Positions 16,016 through 24,306 of a stretch of DNA of 64,000 nt are shown one piece after another. The position numbers and the translations under genes are program-made. The notes under the pieces were generated by a model. That model did no database searches. It worked only from the letters and a program-made list of their open reading frames with translations, and was not told the DNA's origin. The DNA is from JBCBKP01 sp038746265 (GTDB lineage Bacteria; Planctomycetota; Phycisphaerae; Phycisphaerales; UBA1924), in the NCBI GenBank assembly GCA_038746265.1, contig JBCDKU010000002.1, forward strand, positions 1 through 64,000, in the 5' to 3' direction. Within the stretch, counting starts at the first letter, position 1, and every line of letters begins with the position of its first letter.

Positions 16016-16237
16016 TCAGGCGGTCGGCGCCGCCGCGGTGGCGGTCAGGCCGATCGCCTCGGCGTACTTCAGGTAGGTCTCCACCGAAGCAACGACCACG
16101 CGGGCCTCGACGGCCAGCAGCTCGATACCAACAAGCGAGACCTTCGCGAAGGCATCGATCACGATGCCCTTCTCAAGGATGCGGTCCACGACCTCGGCCA
16201 GGCTGGCCGAATCCGTGCTCTTCTGAACCTTCGCCAT
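16016..16237 (-). CDS. gvpA: gas vesicle major shell protein GvpA
   Basis: A 73 aa canonical GvpA. The sequence runs SLAEVVDRILEKGIVIDAF, then KVSLVGIELLAVEARVVVAS and VETYLKYAEAIGL. The ATG at 16237 follows GAAGGAG by seven bases. GvpA is the small hydrophobic protein that polymerises into the gas-permeable vesicle wall. It is the first gene of the leftward cluster, separated by about 320 bases from the divergent CheA-like gene, so the cluster promoter should lie at 16240-16450. Confidence 0.96.
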   Translation of the reverse strand: MAKVQKSTDSASLAEVVDRILEKGIVIDAFAKVSLVGIELLAVEARVVVASVETYLKYAEAIGLTATAAAPTA

Positions 16238-16560
16238 AGCTAACTCCTTCGCATGCGATACAGCACGGCGGCGGGCACACGCCGTCGCACGTCCTCGTTT
16301 TCGGATGCAACGGTGCGGAACTGCACGACTTCGGCCGGTCCGGGCGCGGCGAGGCCGTTTCGCGCGTGGGTTGAGTCGGAGTCCCCCCCGTCTGCGTGCT
16401 GAAGCTGTGCCGCGTGTGACGGATTCGCCGTCGAATCTGAGCCCCCGTTGCAACCGCATCAAGATGAGCGAATCGGAATCCGATGTCCGAGATATCGAGC
16501 CGCCGCCGCGAAGGCGTTTGGTGTGATGCATCCCGCGACGACAGGCGAAGGAGCCAGCTC
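16238..16560. other. divergent regulatory region between gvpA and the CheA-like gene
   Basis: No gene is visible in these 323 bases. They contain two palindromes, GATTCG-CCGT-CGAATC (16422-16437) and ATCGG-AAT-CCGAT (16472-16484), that could be operators. The second overlaps the -10 part of a sigma28-like promoter for the CheA-like gene. I could not pick a convincing gvpA promoter. Confidence 0.5.
16459..16486 (+). promoter_or_regulatory. sigma28-like promoter candidate
   Basis: TCAAGATG, a 12-base spacer and TCCGATGT resemble the FliA/sigma28 consensus (TAAAGTTT, 11 bases, GCCGATAA). The same TCAAGnTG-12-nCCGAnG layout occurs at 37789-37816 before a PilZ-like gene. It lies 75 bases before the CheA-like start. 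Confidence 0.4.
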
Positions 16561-19500
16561 GTGCAGAGTCTCCCCGAGAACAACAGCGCTCACCTGATCG
16601 AGCGGCTTTCCGAGACGCTCTCGGGCTGGATCGCCGCGGCACCGACACGACCGGACGCAGCAGATGTCGAAGCAGCGCTCAGCGAGGTCGGGTCGAACAC
16701 ATTCATCGAAGAAATCGATGCGGCTATCCGCTCGCTCCGCGAAACGCTCGGCACAGACGACGATCCGTTCGACGCGCTCTGCAACCTCTTTAACGCCATC
16801 GAAGCCACCCGTGGAAACGCATCGGTCACGACAACGGACACCGACATCGAACAGCCGAGCGATGATGCTGTTGAGTGCGAACAGAACACCACAGAGATCG
16901 CGCCGCCGACGCTGATCGCGCCATCCGACATCAACAGTGCTGCGGAGCAGCCTTCGAACGACGACACGCAGATCCAGCCGCCCACGCTGATCGCGCCATC
17001 GGATCTTGCCGCGATCCCGGATGAGCCTGGGACGCAAGAGGACCCCGGGGTCGAGTCGTCAGCGCCTACGGATGCTCCGGCGAACAACGTCGACGAGTCC
17101 ATCGAGGAAGTAACAGATCTCGAGTCCGCCACGTTCGATCCGGACGCGATCGTCGCCGAGGGGCGCGATGCGCACGAGGAAGCCGAGGGCGTCAACGACA
17201 TCGACGGCTTCAGCAAAGCGCTCGCACGGCTCGCGGATGACTTTGACCGACTCGAGCAGGAGCTGATCGAAGAAGCGGCCGCAACGCTGCCCGACGACAT
17301 CGCAGCAGACGAAGCCGCTGCGGATGCCGCGGTCATCGAACCCGATGCCGCACCGATCGATGAGCCAGGCGTTGCCGAAGCCGAGGATGAAACAGAGCCG
17401 ACCTCGGACGATGAGTCAGTGACTGACGCCGCGGATCCAGCACCACCCGCCGAGGCTGCCGAAGCCGAAGCGTCCACCCCGACGGAACTCGATCCTGTGG
17501 ACTTTGGCGAGTCAGCACCCGCGGCTCCGACGGAACTGGACCCTGCGGACTTCGGCGAGTCCGCGCCCGCGGCTCCGACGGAACTCGACCCCGCGGACTT
17601 CGGTGAGTCAGCACCCGCGGCTCCGACGGAACTCGACCCCGCGGACTTTGGTGAGTCAGCACCCGCGGCTCCGACGGAACTCGACCCCGCGGACTTTGGT
17701 GAGTCGGCGCCCGCGGCGCCGATGGAGCTCGACCCCGCGAGCTTCGAAGAGGGTGAGTCGGGCGACGCATTCGAACCCACCATGGTCGATGACGAGACGA
17801 TCTCGGATATCTCGACCGACGAGGAGTGGGGCAGCAAGCCGATCCACCTCGAAGAAGACCAGATCGAGTCGCTGCAGTTCGCGGTGACAGAGATCATCGA
17901 GGCCAACGAGCAGCTCAAGTCGTTTGCCGACGACTTCCGGCAGGTCCTCGGCAGCTCCGAAGCCGCGGACCAGCTCCACTCGCTGGGCGAGAAGATGGTC
18001 CAAGTGCTGGAGCCCTACGGGTTCAGCTGCCTCCAGCGTGTGTGCAGGCTCGTGCTGCTGACCTCGAAGGGCGCGACGAAGGCCACGCCCGCGATGACGC
18101 CCGAGCTCTCGGTCCGCTTCCGCGCGATCGTCTCGCTCGTCGAACAAATGGCGGTCGGCATCCAATGCGGCATGGAGATGATCTGGCCGCTCCGCAAGTT
18201 CGAGCGGCGGTTTGGCATCCTCTGCTACGGCCTCACGCTCCAGCCCGAACTCGTCGGCTGGCATGACGACGAGCCGGACAAGGTCCTCGAGCTCGACGGC
18301 GTCATGGATTCGGCAGACGACGTCCCGCAGGTTGACGGCTACGACGCCGTCGAAGGCGACGAGGCATTCAGCGCCGCGGCGAACGAAGCGGAACAGGAAG
18401 CCGCAGAAGAAGACGTCGCCAACCAGAACCAGGCCGGCGGCTACGTCCGCGTCGCGAGCCGCCAGATCCTCGACATCGTCAGCGTCGGCCGCAACCTCGT
18501 CATGGGCAAGAACAGGCTCATCGGAGCCCGCGACACGATCGCGCACGGCGACAAGTCCGCCGGCCTCGAGCAGCTCGACAGCATCTGCGTCGAGCTCGAC
18601 CGCCTGACGGGTGAGCTCCAGACCGCCCTGATGTCGCTGCACACAACCAACGTCGGCTCGCTCTTCCAGAAGTACGACCGCACCGTCCGTGACATTGCGC
18701 GCCTCAAGGACAAGGAAGCGACGCTCGTCGTCTCCACACCGGAAGTCGAGATCGACCGCGGGGCGGGCGATCGCCTCGCCGACCTGATCAACCTCGTCCT
18801 GCGCTACTTCGTCGGCTCACTCATCCAGACCCCCGCCGAGCGCGAGGCGTCGGGCTTGCCGTCCAGCGCCACCGTCGAGATCGCGGCTGAGCACCAGGGC
18901 ACGCAGATCGCGATCTCGCTCACCTGCGACAGCCCCGCGCCCGAGCCGGTCGAGATCCGCCTGCAGGCCCCCGACGTCCCAGGCATTGAGCAGATGCACG
19001 AGGACGAGCTCATCCAGCTGCTCATCGACCCAGCCTCAAATCTTGGCGCGCTCGGCGGCCTGCAGGAAGCCGCCGACATCGCGGGCGTCTCCTGCGGCAT
19101 CCGCGTGAACGACCGCCGACAGCTCGAGGTGTCCGTCACGATCCCCGTCGAGTCCGCGGTCGTCCGCGCGATGATGGTCGAGCTCGGCAGCGAGCGCTAC
19201 CTCCTCCCGCTCGGCGCGATCGTCGAGGTCGTTAAGCAGTCCGAGTCGCTCGAGAGTTCGATCAACGGCGAACCCGTCGTCCGCATCCGCGACAACGTCC
19301 TCGGCATGCTCGATCTCCGCCAAGCCCTTGGGACGCACGAGCCGATGGCCTCGGCGGACGGTGAATCCGAGCCCCGCCGCGGCGTCGCCGTCGTCGTCAC
19401 GTCCGGTGCCCGGACTGCGGCCGTTGCCGTGGACCGCGTTCTGGGCCAGCGAGACGTCGTCGTCGAGCGGCTCGATGTCGAGAGCCAGGCCCGCGGCCTG

Positions 19501-19584
19501 TTCAGCGGGGCGAGCATCCGGGACGACGGCGGGGTCAGCCTGATCCTCGACGTCGGTGCCGTTCTGGACCGTGCGAGCGCTTAA
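16561..19584 (+). CDS. CheA-like pseudokinase with CheW-type C terminus
   Basis: A protein of 1007 aa. The N-terminal third is acidic and low in complexity, with tandem 16-residue repeats at about 308-387. From about 626 it follows CheA: a P3-like dimerisation helix pair (RQILDIVSVGRNLVMGKNRL, then VGSLFQKYDRTVRDIARL), a P4-like region and a CheW/P5 domain from about 867. The histidine-phosphotransfer residue and the ATP-binding N-box are missing; where CheA has HLLRNAVDHG this has NLVLRYFVGS. It should be a scaffold or regulator, not a kinase. The start is GTG 16561 behind GAAGGAG; an upstream in-frame start lacks a site. It is divergent from gvpA and may act in motility or vesicle control. 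Confidence 0.8.
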   Translation: MQSLPENNSAHLIERLSETLSGWIAAAPTRPDAADVEAALSEVGSNTFIEEIDAAIRSLRETLGTDDDPFDALCNLFNAIEATRGNASVTTTDTDIEQPSDDAVECEQNTTEIAPPTLIAPSDINSAAEQPSNDDTQIQPPTLIAPSDLAAIPDEPGTQEDPGVESSAPTDAPANNVDESIEEVTDLESATFDPDAIVAEGRDAHEEAEGVNDIDGFSKALARLADDFDRLEQELIEEAAATLPDDIAADEAAADAAVIEPDAAPIDEPGVAEAEDETEPTSDDESVTDAADPAPPAEAAEAEASTPTELDPVDFGESAPAAPTELDPADFGESAPAAPTELDPADFGESAPAAPTELDPADFGESAPAAPTELDPADFGESAPAAPMELDPASFEEGESGDAFEPTMVDDETISDISTDEEWGSKPIHLEEDQIESLQFAVTEIIEANEQLKSFADDFRQVLGSSEAADQLHSLGEKMVQVLEPYGFSCLQRVCRLVLLTSKGATKATPAMTPELSVRFRAIVSLVEQMAVGIQCGMEMIWPLRKFERRFGILCYGLTLQPELVGWHDDEPDKVLELDGVMDSADDVPQVDGYDAVEGDEAFSAAANEAEQEAAEEDVANQNQAGGYVRVASRQILDIVSVGRNLVMGKNRLIGARDTIAHGDKSAGLEQLDSICVELDRLTGELQTALMSLHTTNVGSLFQKYDRTVRDIARLKDKEATLVVSTPEVEIDRGAGDRLADLINLVLRYFVGSLIQTPAEREASGLPSSATVEIAAEHQGTQIAISLTCDSPAPEPVEIRLQAPDVPGIEQMHEDELIQLLIDPASNLGALGGLQEAADIAGVSCGIRVNDRRQLEVSVTIPVESAVVRAMMVELGSERYLLPLGAIVEVVKQSESLESSINGEPVVRIRDNVLGMLDLRQALGTHEPMASADGESEPRRGVAVVVTSGARTAAVAVDRVLGQRDVVVERLDVESQARGLFSGASIRDDGGVSLILDVGAVLDRASA
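17482..17721 (+). repeat. five tandem 48-base repeats inside the CheA-like gene
   Basis: Five consecutive 48-base units encode TELDPADFGESAPAAP (the first has Val for Ala), and a sixth degenerate unit follows. Units differ at synonymous sites, so the array is not brand new but is prone to copy-number change. It forms an acidic Pro/Ala-rich linker. Confidence 0.9.
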
Positions 19585-19586
19585 TC

Positions 19587-19602
19587 TCAAATAAATATTT
19601 GA
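19587..19602 (+). promoter_or_regulatory. ArgR operator (ARG box) candidate
   Basis: TCAAATA-AA-TATTTGA is a perfect AT-rich palindrome in a GC-rich region, just before argR. A second pair of half sites, TGAAT and ATTCA, lies at 19600-19620. This matches the look of ARG boxes and predicts autoregulation and arginine control of the operon. Confidence 0.6.
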
Positions 19603-19630
19603 ATAGCGGAACAACATTCAGATTCCGTGG

Positions 19631-19636
19631 TATCAT
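19631..19636 (+). promoter_or_regulatory. -10 element of argR
   Basis: TATCAT ends six bases before the GTG start, and no Shine-Dalgarno precedes the start. Transcription would begin at or next to the start codon. The ARG-box candidate overlaps the region where the -35 would be. Confidence 0.45.
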
Positions 19637-19642
19637 CGCCGC

Positions 19643-20140
19643 GTGAGTCAACAAAAACGCCGCGAACTGATCCGTCGAATCCTCGCCGAGGGCCCCGTGG
19701 AAAGCCAGGAGCGGCTGCGCGAACGCCTCGCGCAGTTCGGTGTTGCCTCCACGCAGGCAACCCTCTCCCGCGATATCCGCGCCATCGGTGTCTTTAAGGG
19801 TCCCGACGGCTACCACCTCCCGGGCGTCACGCCCGAACCCGAAAACCGCGTCCACGCGACCTTCGGCGCGGGTGACGGCGCGGTCGGGGCCTACGCGATT
19901 GATGTTGTCCCCGCGGGCACGCTCGTAATCGTGCACACCGCCCCGGGTCACGCGCAGGTCGTCGCGCTCGAACTCGACCGCTACCGCGAGCCGCCCGTGA
20001 TCGGCACCGTCGGCGGCGACGACACGGTCTTCGTCGCGACACCCTCCGTCGAGAAGGCCCTCGAGGTCGCGGAGATCCTGCGCAAGAAGGCCGGCCTCGA
20101 GCCGCTCACCGAAGAACACCTCGGGGCGACCGCGAAGTGA
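19643..20140 (+). CDS. argR: arginine repressor ArgR
   Basis: A 165 aa ArgR/AhrC protein. The winged helix-turn-helix includes QERLRERLAQFGVASTQATLSRDIRAI at about residues 22-48, and the C-terminal arginine-binding hexamerisation domain contains APGHAQVVA and GTVGGDDTVFV. It binds arginine and represses biosynthesis genes at ARG boxes. The GTG start is apparently leaderless. Its stop overlaps the argC start (GTGA), so regulator and pathway are made together and feedback is direct. Confidence 0.95.
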   Translation: MSQQKRRELIRRILAEGPVESQERLRERLAQFGVASTQATLSRDIRAIGVFKGPDGYHLPGVTPEPENRVHATFGAGDGAVGAYAIDVVPAGTLVIVHTAPGHAQVVALELDRYREPPVIGTVGGDDTVFVATPSVEKALEVAEILRKKAGLEPLTEEHLGATAK

Positions 20141-21177
20141 CGGCCCGGGTCGCCATCGTCGGCGTCGGCGGGTACACGGGCCAGGAGCTGTTCAGGATCC
20201 TCCGGCAGCACCCGGGCACGGAGATCGTGGGCCTTTTGGGCTCTGCTGAGCGCGACGAGACACGCCAGCTTCACGATGTCGTCCCGGCCCTTGCCGATTC
20301 ATCCACGCTCGATGTCGTGCCCGGAACGCCCGAGGCGATCCTCGAGACATCACCCGACGCGGTGTTCCTGGCAACGCCTCACGAAGCCAGCGCGCACCTC
20401 GTGCCCAAGCTCGTCAACGAAACGATCGTGCTCGACCTTTCCGGCGGCTTCCGGCTCGATGCAGAGCACTACCCAAAGCACTACGGCTTCGATCACCCCG
20501 CGAAGGACGTCCTCGCGAACGCGATCTACGGACTCGTTGAGCGGGCACGCGATGCCCTCGCATCTGCCGACCTGATCGCGGTGCCGGGCTGCTACCCGAC
20601 GGCTTCGATCCTCCCGCTCGCGCCGCTCGTTGACGCGGGCCTGCTCGACTCTTCGATGCCGCCGATCATCGACGCCATCAGCGGCGTCAGCGGTGCCGGA
20701 CGCAAAGCCAACCTCAAGACAAGCTTCTGCGAGGTCTCCGCGCGGCCCTACGGCGTGCTCACGCACCGCCACCAACCCGAAATCGCGAAGCACACCGGCA
20801 CGCGCGTCCGGTTCGTCGCGCACCTCGGGCCCTGGCACCGCGGCATCCTCGCGACGACGCACGCCCAACTCGCCGATGGCAAGACGCTCGCCGACGCACG
20901 CGACGCGCTCGAATCGGCGTACGACCACGAGCCGTTCGTCCGCGTGCTCCCCGATGGAGCGTGGCCCGAGATCGCGTCGGTCGAGCGGACAAACCTCTGC
21001 GAGATCGGCATCACCGCCGACGCCGAGGGCCACCTTGTTCTCGCCTCGGCGATCGACAACCTCACCAAGGGCGCCGCCGGCCAAGCCGTCCAGTGCTTCA
21101 ACATCCGCTTCGGCTTCGACGAGACAGCCGCCCTCGGGCTCACGGCCGCCGCCGCGACGGAGGCCGCCCGTGGCTAA
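20137..21177 (+). CDS. argC: N-acetyl-gamma-glutamyl-phosphate reductase
   Basis: A 346 aa ArgC. The NAD(P)-binding start is VAIVGVGGYTGQELFRIL, the catalytic Cys is in VPGCYPTASILPL, and GVSGAGRKAN and the H(L)GPWHRGI region follow. It reduces N-acetylglutamyl phosphate to the semialdehyde with NADPH, the third step of arginine synthesis. The start is GTG 20137, overlapping the argR stop. Its 3' end overlaps argB by eight bases. Confidence 0.96.
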   Translation: MTARVAIVGVGGYTGQELFRILRQHPGTEIVGLLGSAERDETRQLHDVVPALADSSTLDVVPGTPEAILETSPDAVFLATPHEASAHLVPKLVNETIVLDLSGGFRLDAEHYPKHYGFDHPAKDVLANAIYGLVERARDALASADLIAVPGCYPTASILPLAPLVDAGLLDSSMPPIIDAISGVSGAGRKANLKTSFCEVSARPYGVLTHRHQPEIAKHTGTRVRFVAHLGPWHRGILATTHAQLADGKTLADARDALESAYDHEPFVRVLPDGAWPEIASVERTNLCEIGITADAEGHLVLASAIDNLTKGAAGQAVQCFNIRFGFDETAALGLTAAAATEAARG

Positions 21178-21931
21178 TGGTTTCAGCGTCATCAAGCTCG
21201 GCGGCGCGATGACCACCGACCGCGGGGTGCTCGACGCGATCGCGTCGGCTTGCGACGCCGGCATGGTCATCGTCCACGGCGGCGGGGGCCTGATCAGCCA
21301 GCGCCTCGCCGAGCGCGGCCTCGACATCCCCAAGATCGACGGCATCCGCCCGACGCACGCCGAGCAGCTGCCGGTCGTCGTGGGCGTGCTCGCGGGCGAG
21401 GTCAACACACAGCTCGTCGCGGATCTCGTCTCACGCGGCGTCAACGCCGTCGGGCTCACGCTTGCTGATGGGCCGCTCGTCACGATCGAGCCGTCCGATC
21501 CGGCATTGGGCTTCGTTGGCACGGTCTCGGGCGGTGATGCGAAAGCCGTCCGCGCGCTGGTCGATGCCGGCTTTTTGCCGGTTGTCGGCTCCATCGGCGT
21601 CGATGCACAAGGGCAGCTCCGAAACGTCAACGCCGACGACGCCGCGGCCGGACTCGCGGCCGCGCTGAACGCCGAGTCGCTCACGTTTGTCAGCGATACC
21701 GCGGGCGTTCTCGATGCCGACCGGAACACGATCGCGTCCATCGCGGTTGATGAGGTCGAGCGGCTCATCACGGACGGCATCGCGACCGACGGGATGGCCG
21801 CGAAACTCCGCGCCGCGGCGACGGCCGCAAGCAACCACGGCATCCCGGTGACCATCGGCGGCATCAACGCCGACCCCGCACAGACCACCACGATCCACGC
21901 CCGAGCCCTCGCGAAGGACGCGACAACATGA
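21170..21931 (+). CDS. argB: acetylglutamate kinase
   Basis: A 253 aa amino-acid-kinase-fold enzyme. It has IKLGGAM at the N terminus, VIVHGGGGLIS, GITPADG-like segments, NVNADDAAAGLAAAL and DGMAAKLRAA near the C terminus. It phosphorylates N-acetylglutamate with ATP. I start it at GTG 21170, inside the end of argC, because the residues from there (ANGFSVIKLGG) match the family start. The longer upstream frame is out-of-frame argC sequence. The length fits the short E. coli-type enzyme. Confidence 0.95.
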   Translation: MANGFSVIKLGGAMTTDRGVLDAIASACDAGMVIVHGGGGLISQRLAERGLDIPKIDGIRPTHAEQLPVVVGVLAGEVNTQLVADLVSRGVNAVGLTLADGPLVTIEPSDPALGFVGTVSGGDAKAVRALVDAGFLPVVGSIGVDAQGQLRNVNADDAAAGLAAALNAESLTFVSDTAGVLDADRNTIASIAVDEVERLITDGIATDGMAAKLRAAATAASNHGIPVTIGGINADPAQTTTIHARALAKDATT

Positions 21932-22914
21932 CTGCCCTGAACACCGAGATCGAGCCGAAGCCGATGACAACCGACACCAAACCGCGATCCTTCCTCTCGA
22001 TCACCGACCTGACGGCGGACGAGCTGCTGCACCTCTTCGATCTCGGCAAGCGCCTCAAGGCCGACCCGTCGATCGCCGCGGGCAGGCTCGCGGGTAAGCA
22101 GATCGCGATGATCTTCGAGAAGCCCTCGCTCCGCACCCGCGTCTCGTTCGACGCCGGCATCAACCGCCTCGGCGGCTACGCGATGTACCTCGACGAATCC
22201 CGCGCCAAACTCGGCGAGCGCGAGCCCGTCAAGGACTACGCCCGGAACCTCGAGCGCTACGTGGACGGCATCGTCGCGCGCGTCCACGACCACAACGCCC
22301 TCGTCGAGCTCGCCGCCAACTGCTCGATCCCCGTGGTCAACGCCCTGAGCGATCTGGAGCACCCATGCCAGGCGGCCGCCGACTTCATGACGATCGAGGA
22401 GCACCTCGGTTCGCTCGACGGCGTCAAGCTCGCTTGGGTCGGTGACGGCAACAACGTCTGTCACTCGCTCATGCTCCTCGCGGCCGTTCTGGGTGTCTCG
22501 ATGACCGTCGTGACGCCCAAGGGCTTCGAGCCGAGCCACGAGATCCTGCGTTCGGTGCTGAAGTTCGCCGAGCCGACCGGCGCGACGATCACGCTCTCGA
22601 ACGAGCTGTCCGCCGTCGAGGGCCATCACGCGGTCTACACCGATAAGTGGGTCTCGATGGGCCAGGACCACCAGAAGGGCCTCCGCACCGACGCCTTCGA
22701 GAACGTCCGCGTCACCGAAGACCTCATGGAGATCGCTTCGAAGGGCCTCGAACGCCCGGCGCTCTTCATGCACTGCCTGCCCGCCAAGCGGGGCGAGGAA
22801 GTCGAGGCCGCGGTCATCGACGGCCCGAACTCGGTCGTTTACGACCAGGCGGAGAACCGCATGCACGCCCAGAACGCGCTGCTGCTGTTCCTCTTCAACG
22901 CCGCCGACGTATAA
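21928..22914 (+). CDS. argF: ornithine carbamoyltransferase
   Basis: A 328 aa carbamoyltransferase with the carbamoyl-phosphate motif EKPSLRTRVSFDAG, the HPCQA motif, WVGDGNNVCHS, the WVSMGQ loop and HCLPAKRGEEV. These indicate ornithine as the substrate, although the SLRTR wording differs from the commoner STRTR. It joins carbamoyl phosphate to ornithine to make citrulline. ATG 21928 overlaps the argB stop (ATGA). A second ATG 12 codons later is an alternative start. Confidence 0.93.
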   Translation: MTALNTEIEPKPMTTDTKPRSFLSITDLTADELLHLFDLGKRLKADPSIAAGRLAGKQIAMIFEKPSLRTRVSFDAGINRLGGYAMYLDESRAKLGEREPVKDYARNLERYVDGIVARVHDHNALVELAANCSIPVVNALSDLEHPCQAAADFMTIEEHLGSLDGVKLAWVGDGNNVCHSLMLLAAVLGVSMTVVTPKGFEPSHEILRSVLKFAEPTGATITLSNELSAVEGHHAVYTDKWVSMGQDHQKGLRTDAFENVRVTEDLMEIASKGLERPALFMHCLPAKRGEEVEAAVIDGPNSVVYDQAENRMHAQNALLLFLFNAADV

Positions 22915-22970
22915 CTGCCTCCAACCGTCTCGTAGAGCCGTCCCGCACCCAAGAGCTTGAGAGAAACGCG

Positions 22971-24302
22971 ATGACCCAGAAAGTTGTTCTTGCCTACTCC
23001 GGCGGCCTCGATACCTCCGCCATCGTCCCCTGGCTCGTCGAGAACTACGACTGCGAAGTCGTCGCGTTCGTCGCCGACGTGGGACAGGGCGCCGAGGAAC
23101 TCGAGGGCATCGAGGAGAAAGCCAAGGCCTCCGGCGCCGTCGATTGCAAGATCGTCGATCTCCGCCAGGCTTTCATCGAGGACTACGTCTTCCCGACCAT
23201 CCTCACCGGCGCGGTCTACGAGGGCCGCTACCTGCTCGGCACGTCGATGGCCCGCCCGGTCATCGCCAAGGCCCAGGTCGAGGTCGCCCGCGCCGTCGGC
23301 GCGTCCGCCGTCGCGCACGGCTGCACGGGCAAGGGCAACGATCAGGTCCGCTTCGAGGCCGCCTTCGCCGCGCTCGCGCCCGACCTGCAGATCATCGCCC
23401 CGTGGCGCGAGTGGGACATGCGCAGCCGCCAGCAGTTGCTCGACTACCTCCAGGAACGCAACATCCCCACGACCAGCTCGATCGAGAAGATCTACAGCCG
23501 CGACCGCAACCTCTGGCACATCAGCCACGAGGGCGGCGCGATCGAGGACCCGTGGTCACCCCCGCCGGAAGACGCGTGGATGATGACCGCGAGCCCGGCC
23601 GAAGCACCGGACGAGCCCGAGTCGGTCTCCATCGGGTTCGAGAACGGCCGCCCCATCTCCGTCAACGGCGAGGCGATGGCGGGGCATGACCTCGTCGAGA
23701 AGCTCAACGCCATCGCCGGACCGCACGGCGTGGGCCGCGTCGATCTCATCGAGAACCGCTGCGTGGGCATGAAGTCCCGCGGTCTCTACGAGACGCCGGG
23801 CGGCACCGTCATCGTTGAGGCCCTCCGCGGCCTCGAAGAACTCTGCCTCGACCGCGACACGCACTACTTCCGCCACGAGCTCGGGCACAAGTTCGCGCGG
23901 TTCGTCTACGACGGCCGCTGGTTCACGTTCGTCCGTGAGTCGCTGTCCGCGTGCGCCGAGAAGCTCGTCGAGCGCGTCACGGGCGAGGTTGTCGTGCGGC
24001 TCTACAAGGGCTCGTGCACGACCATCCAGCGCAAGAGCCCCTTCAGCCTCTACTCCGAGGATTTCGCGACCTTCGGCGCCGACGAGGTCTACAACCAGAA
24101 GCACGCCGAGGGCTTCATCCGCCTGCTCACGCTGCCCGAGCGCATCGCGGGCTTCAACGGGCTCACGCTCGCCTCGACCAAGCCCTCGCTGCTCGCCGAG
24201 GGCGGCGGCGCGCCCGTCATCGGCCCCCGCACGGGCCCGGTGCACAAGCCCGCCGATAAGCCCGTGGATGACCCGATCATCAAGGAAGGCAAGGCGGTCT
24301 GA
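22971..24302 (+). CDS. argG: argininosuccinate synthase
   Basis: A 443 aa ArgG. The PP-loop is AYSGGLDTSAI at residues 9-19, and GNDQVRFE and the DRNLWHISHEGG block follow. It condenses citrulline and aspartate with ATP. The start ATG 22971 gives MTQKVVLAYSGGLDT. The frame is open further upstream, but that part overlaps argF out of frame. There is a 56-base gap after argF with no visible terminator, so it is probably in the same operon. Confidence 0.96.
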   Translation: MTQKVVLAYSGGLDTSAIVPWLVENYDCEVVAFVADVGQGAEELEGIEEKAKASGAVDCKIVDLRQAFIEDYVFPTILTGAVYEGRYLLGTSMARPVIAKAQVEVARAVGASAVAHGCTGKGNDQVRFEAAFAALAPDLQIIAPWREWDMRSRQQLLDYLQERNIPTTSSIEKIYSRDRNLWHISHEGGAIEDPWSPPPEDAWMMTASPAEAPDEPESVSIGFENGRPISVNGEAMAGHDLVEKLNAIAGPHGVGRVDLIENRCVGMKSRGLYETPGGTVIVEALRGLEELCLDRDTHYFRHELGHKFARFVYDGRWFTFVRESLSACAEKLVERVTGEVVVRLYKGSCTTIQRKSPFSLYSEDFATFGADEVYNQKHAEGFIRLLTLPERIAGFNGLTLASTKPSLLAEGGGAPVIGPRTGPVHKPADKPVDDPIIKEGKAV

Positions 24303-24306
24303 ACGC

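Larger units (their letters stand above)
7371..16237 (-). other. gas-vesicle gene cluster
   Basis: Fourteen leftward genes with short gaps or overlapping stop/start codons form one cluster. The order from the right is gvpA, GvpC-position protein, gvpN, two unknowns, gvpF/L, gvpG, gvpS/M, gvpK, a gvpA/J paralogue, an unknown, gvpH, a Cdc48-like ATPase and gvpF/L. All the core assembly functions (shell, AAA ATPase, F/L, G, K and minor GvpA-like proteins) are represented. Two of the genes carry apparent frameshifts. Confidence 0.9.

Noticed and set aside
17482..17721. CRISPR-like regular array
   Set aside because: The units are directly tandem with no spacers and are in frame as coding repeats.
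20350..22866. 838-codon minus-strand open frame
   Set aside because: It is antisense to argC, argB and argF, whose motifs and overlaps are clear.
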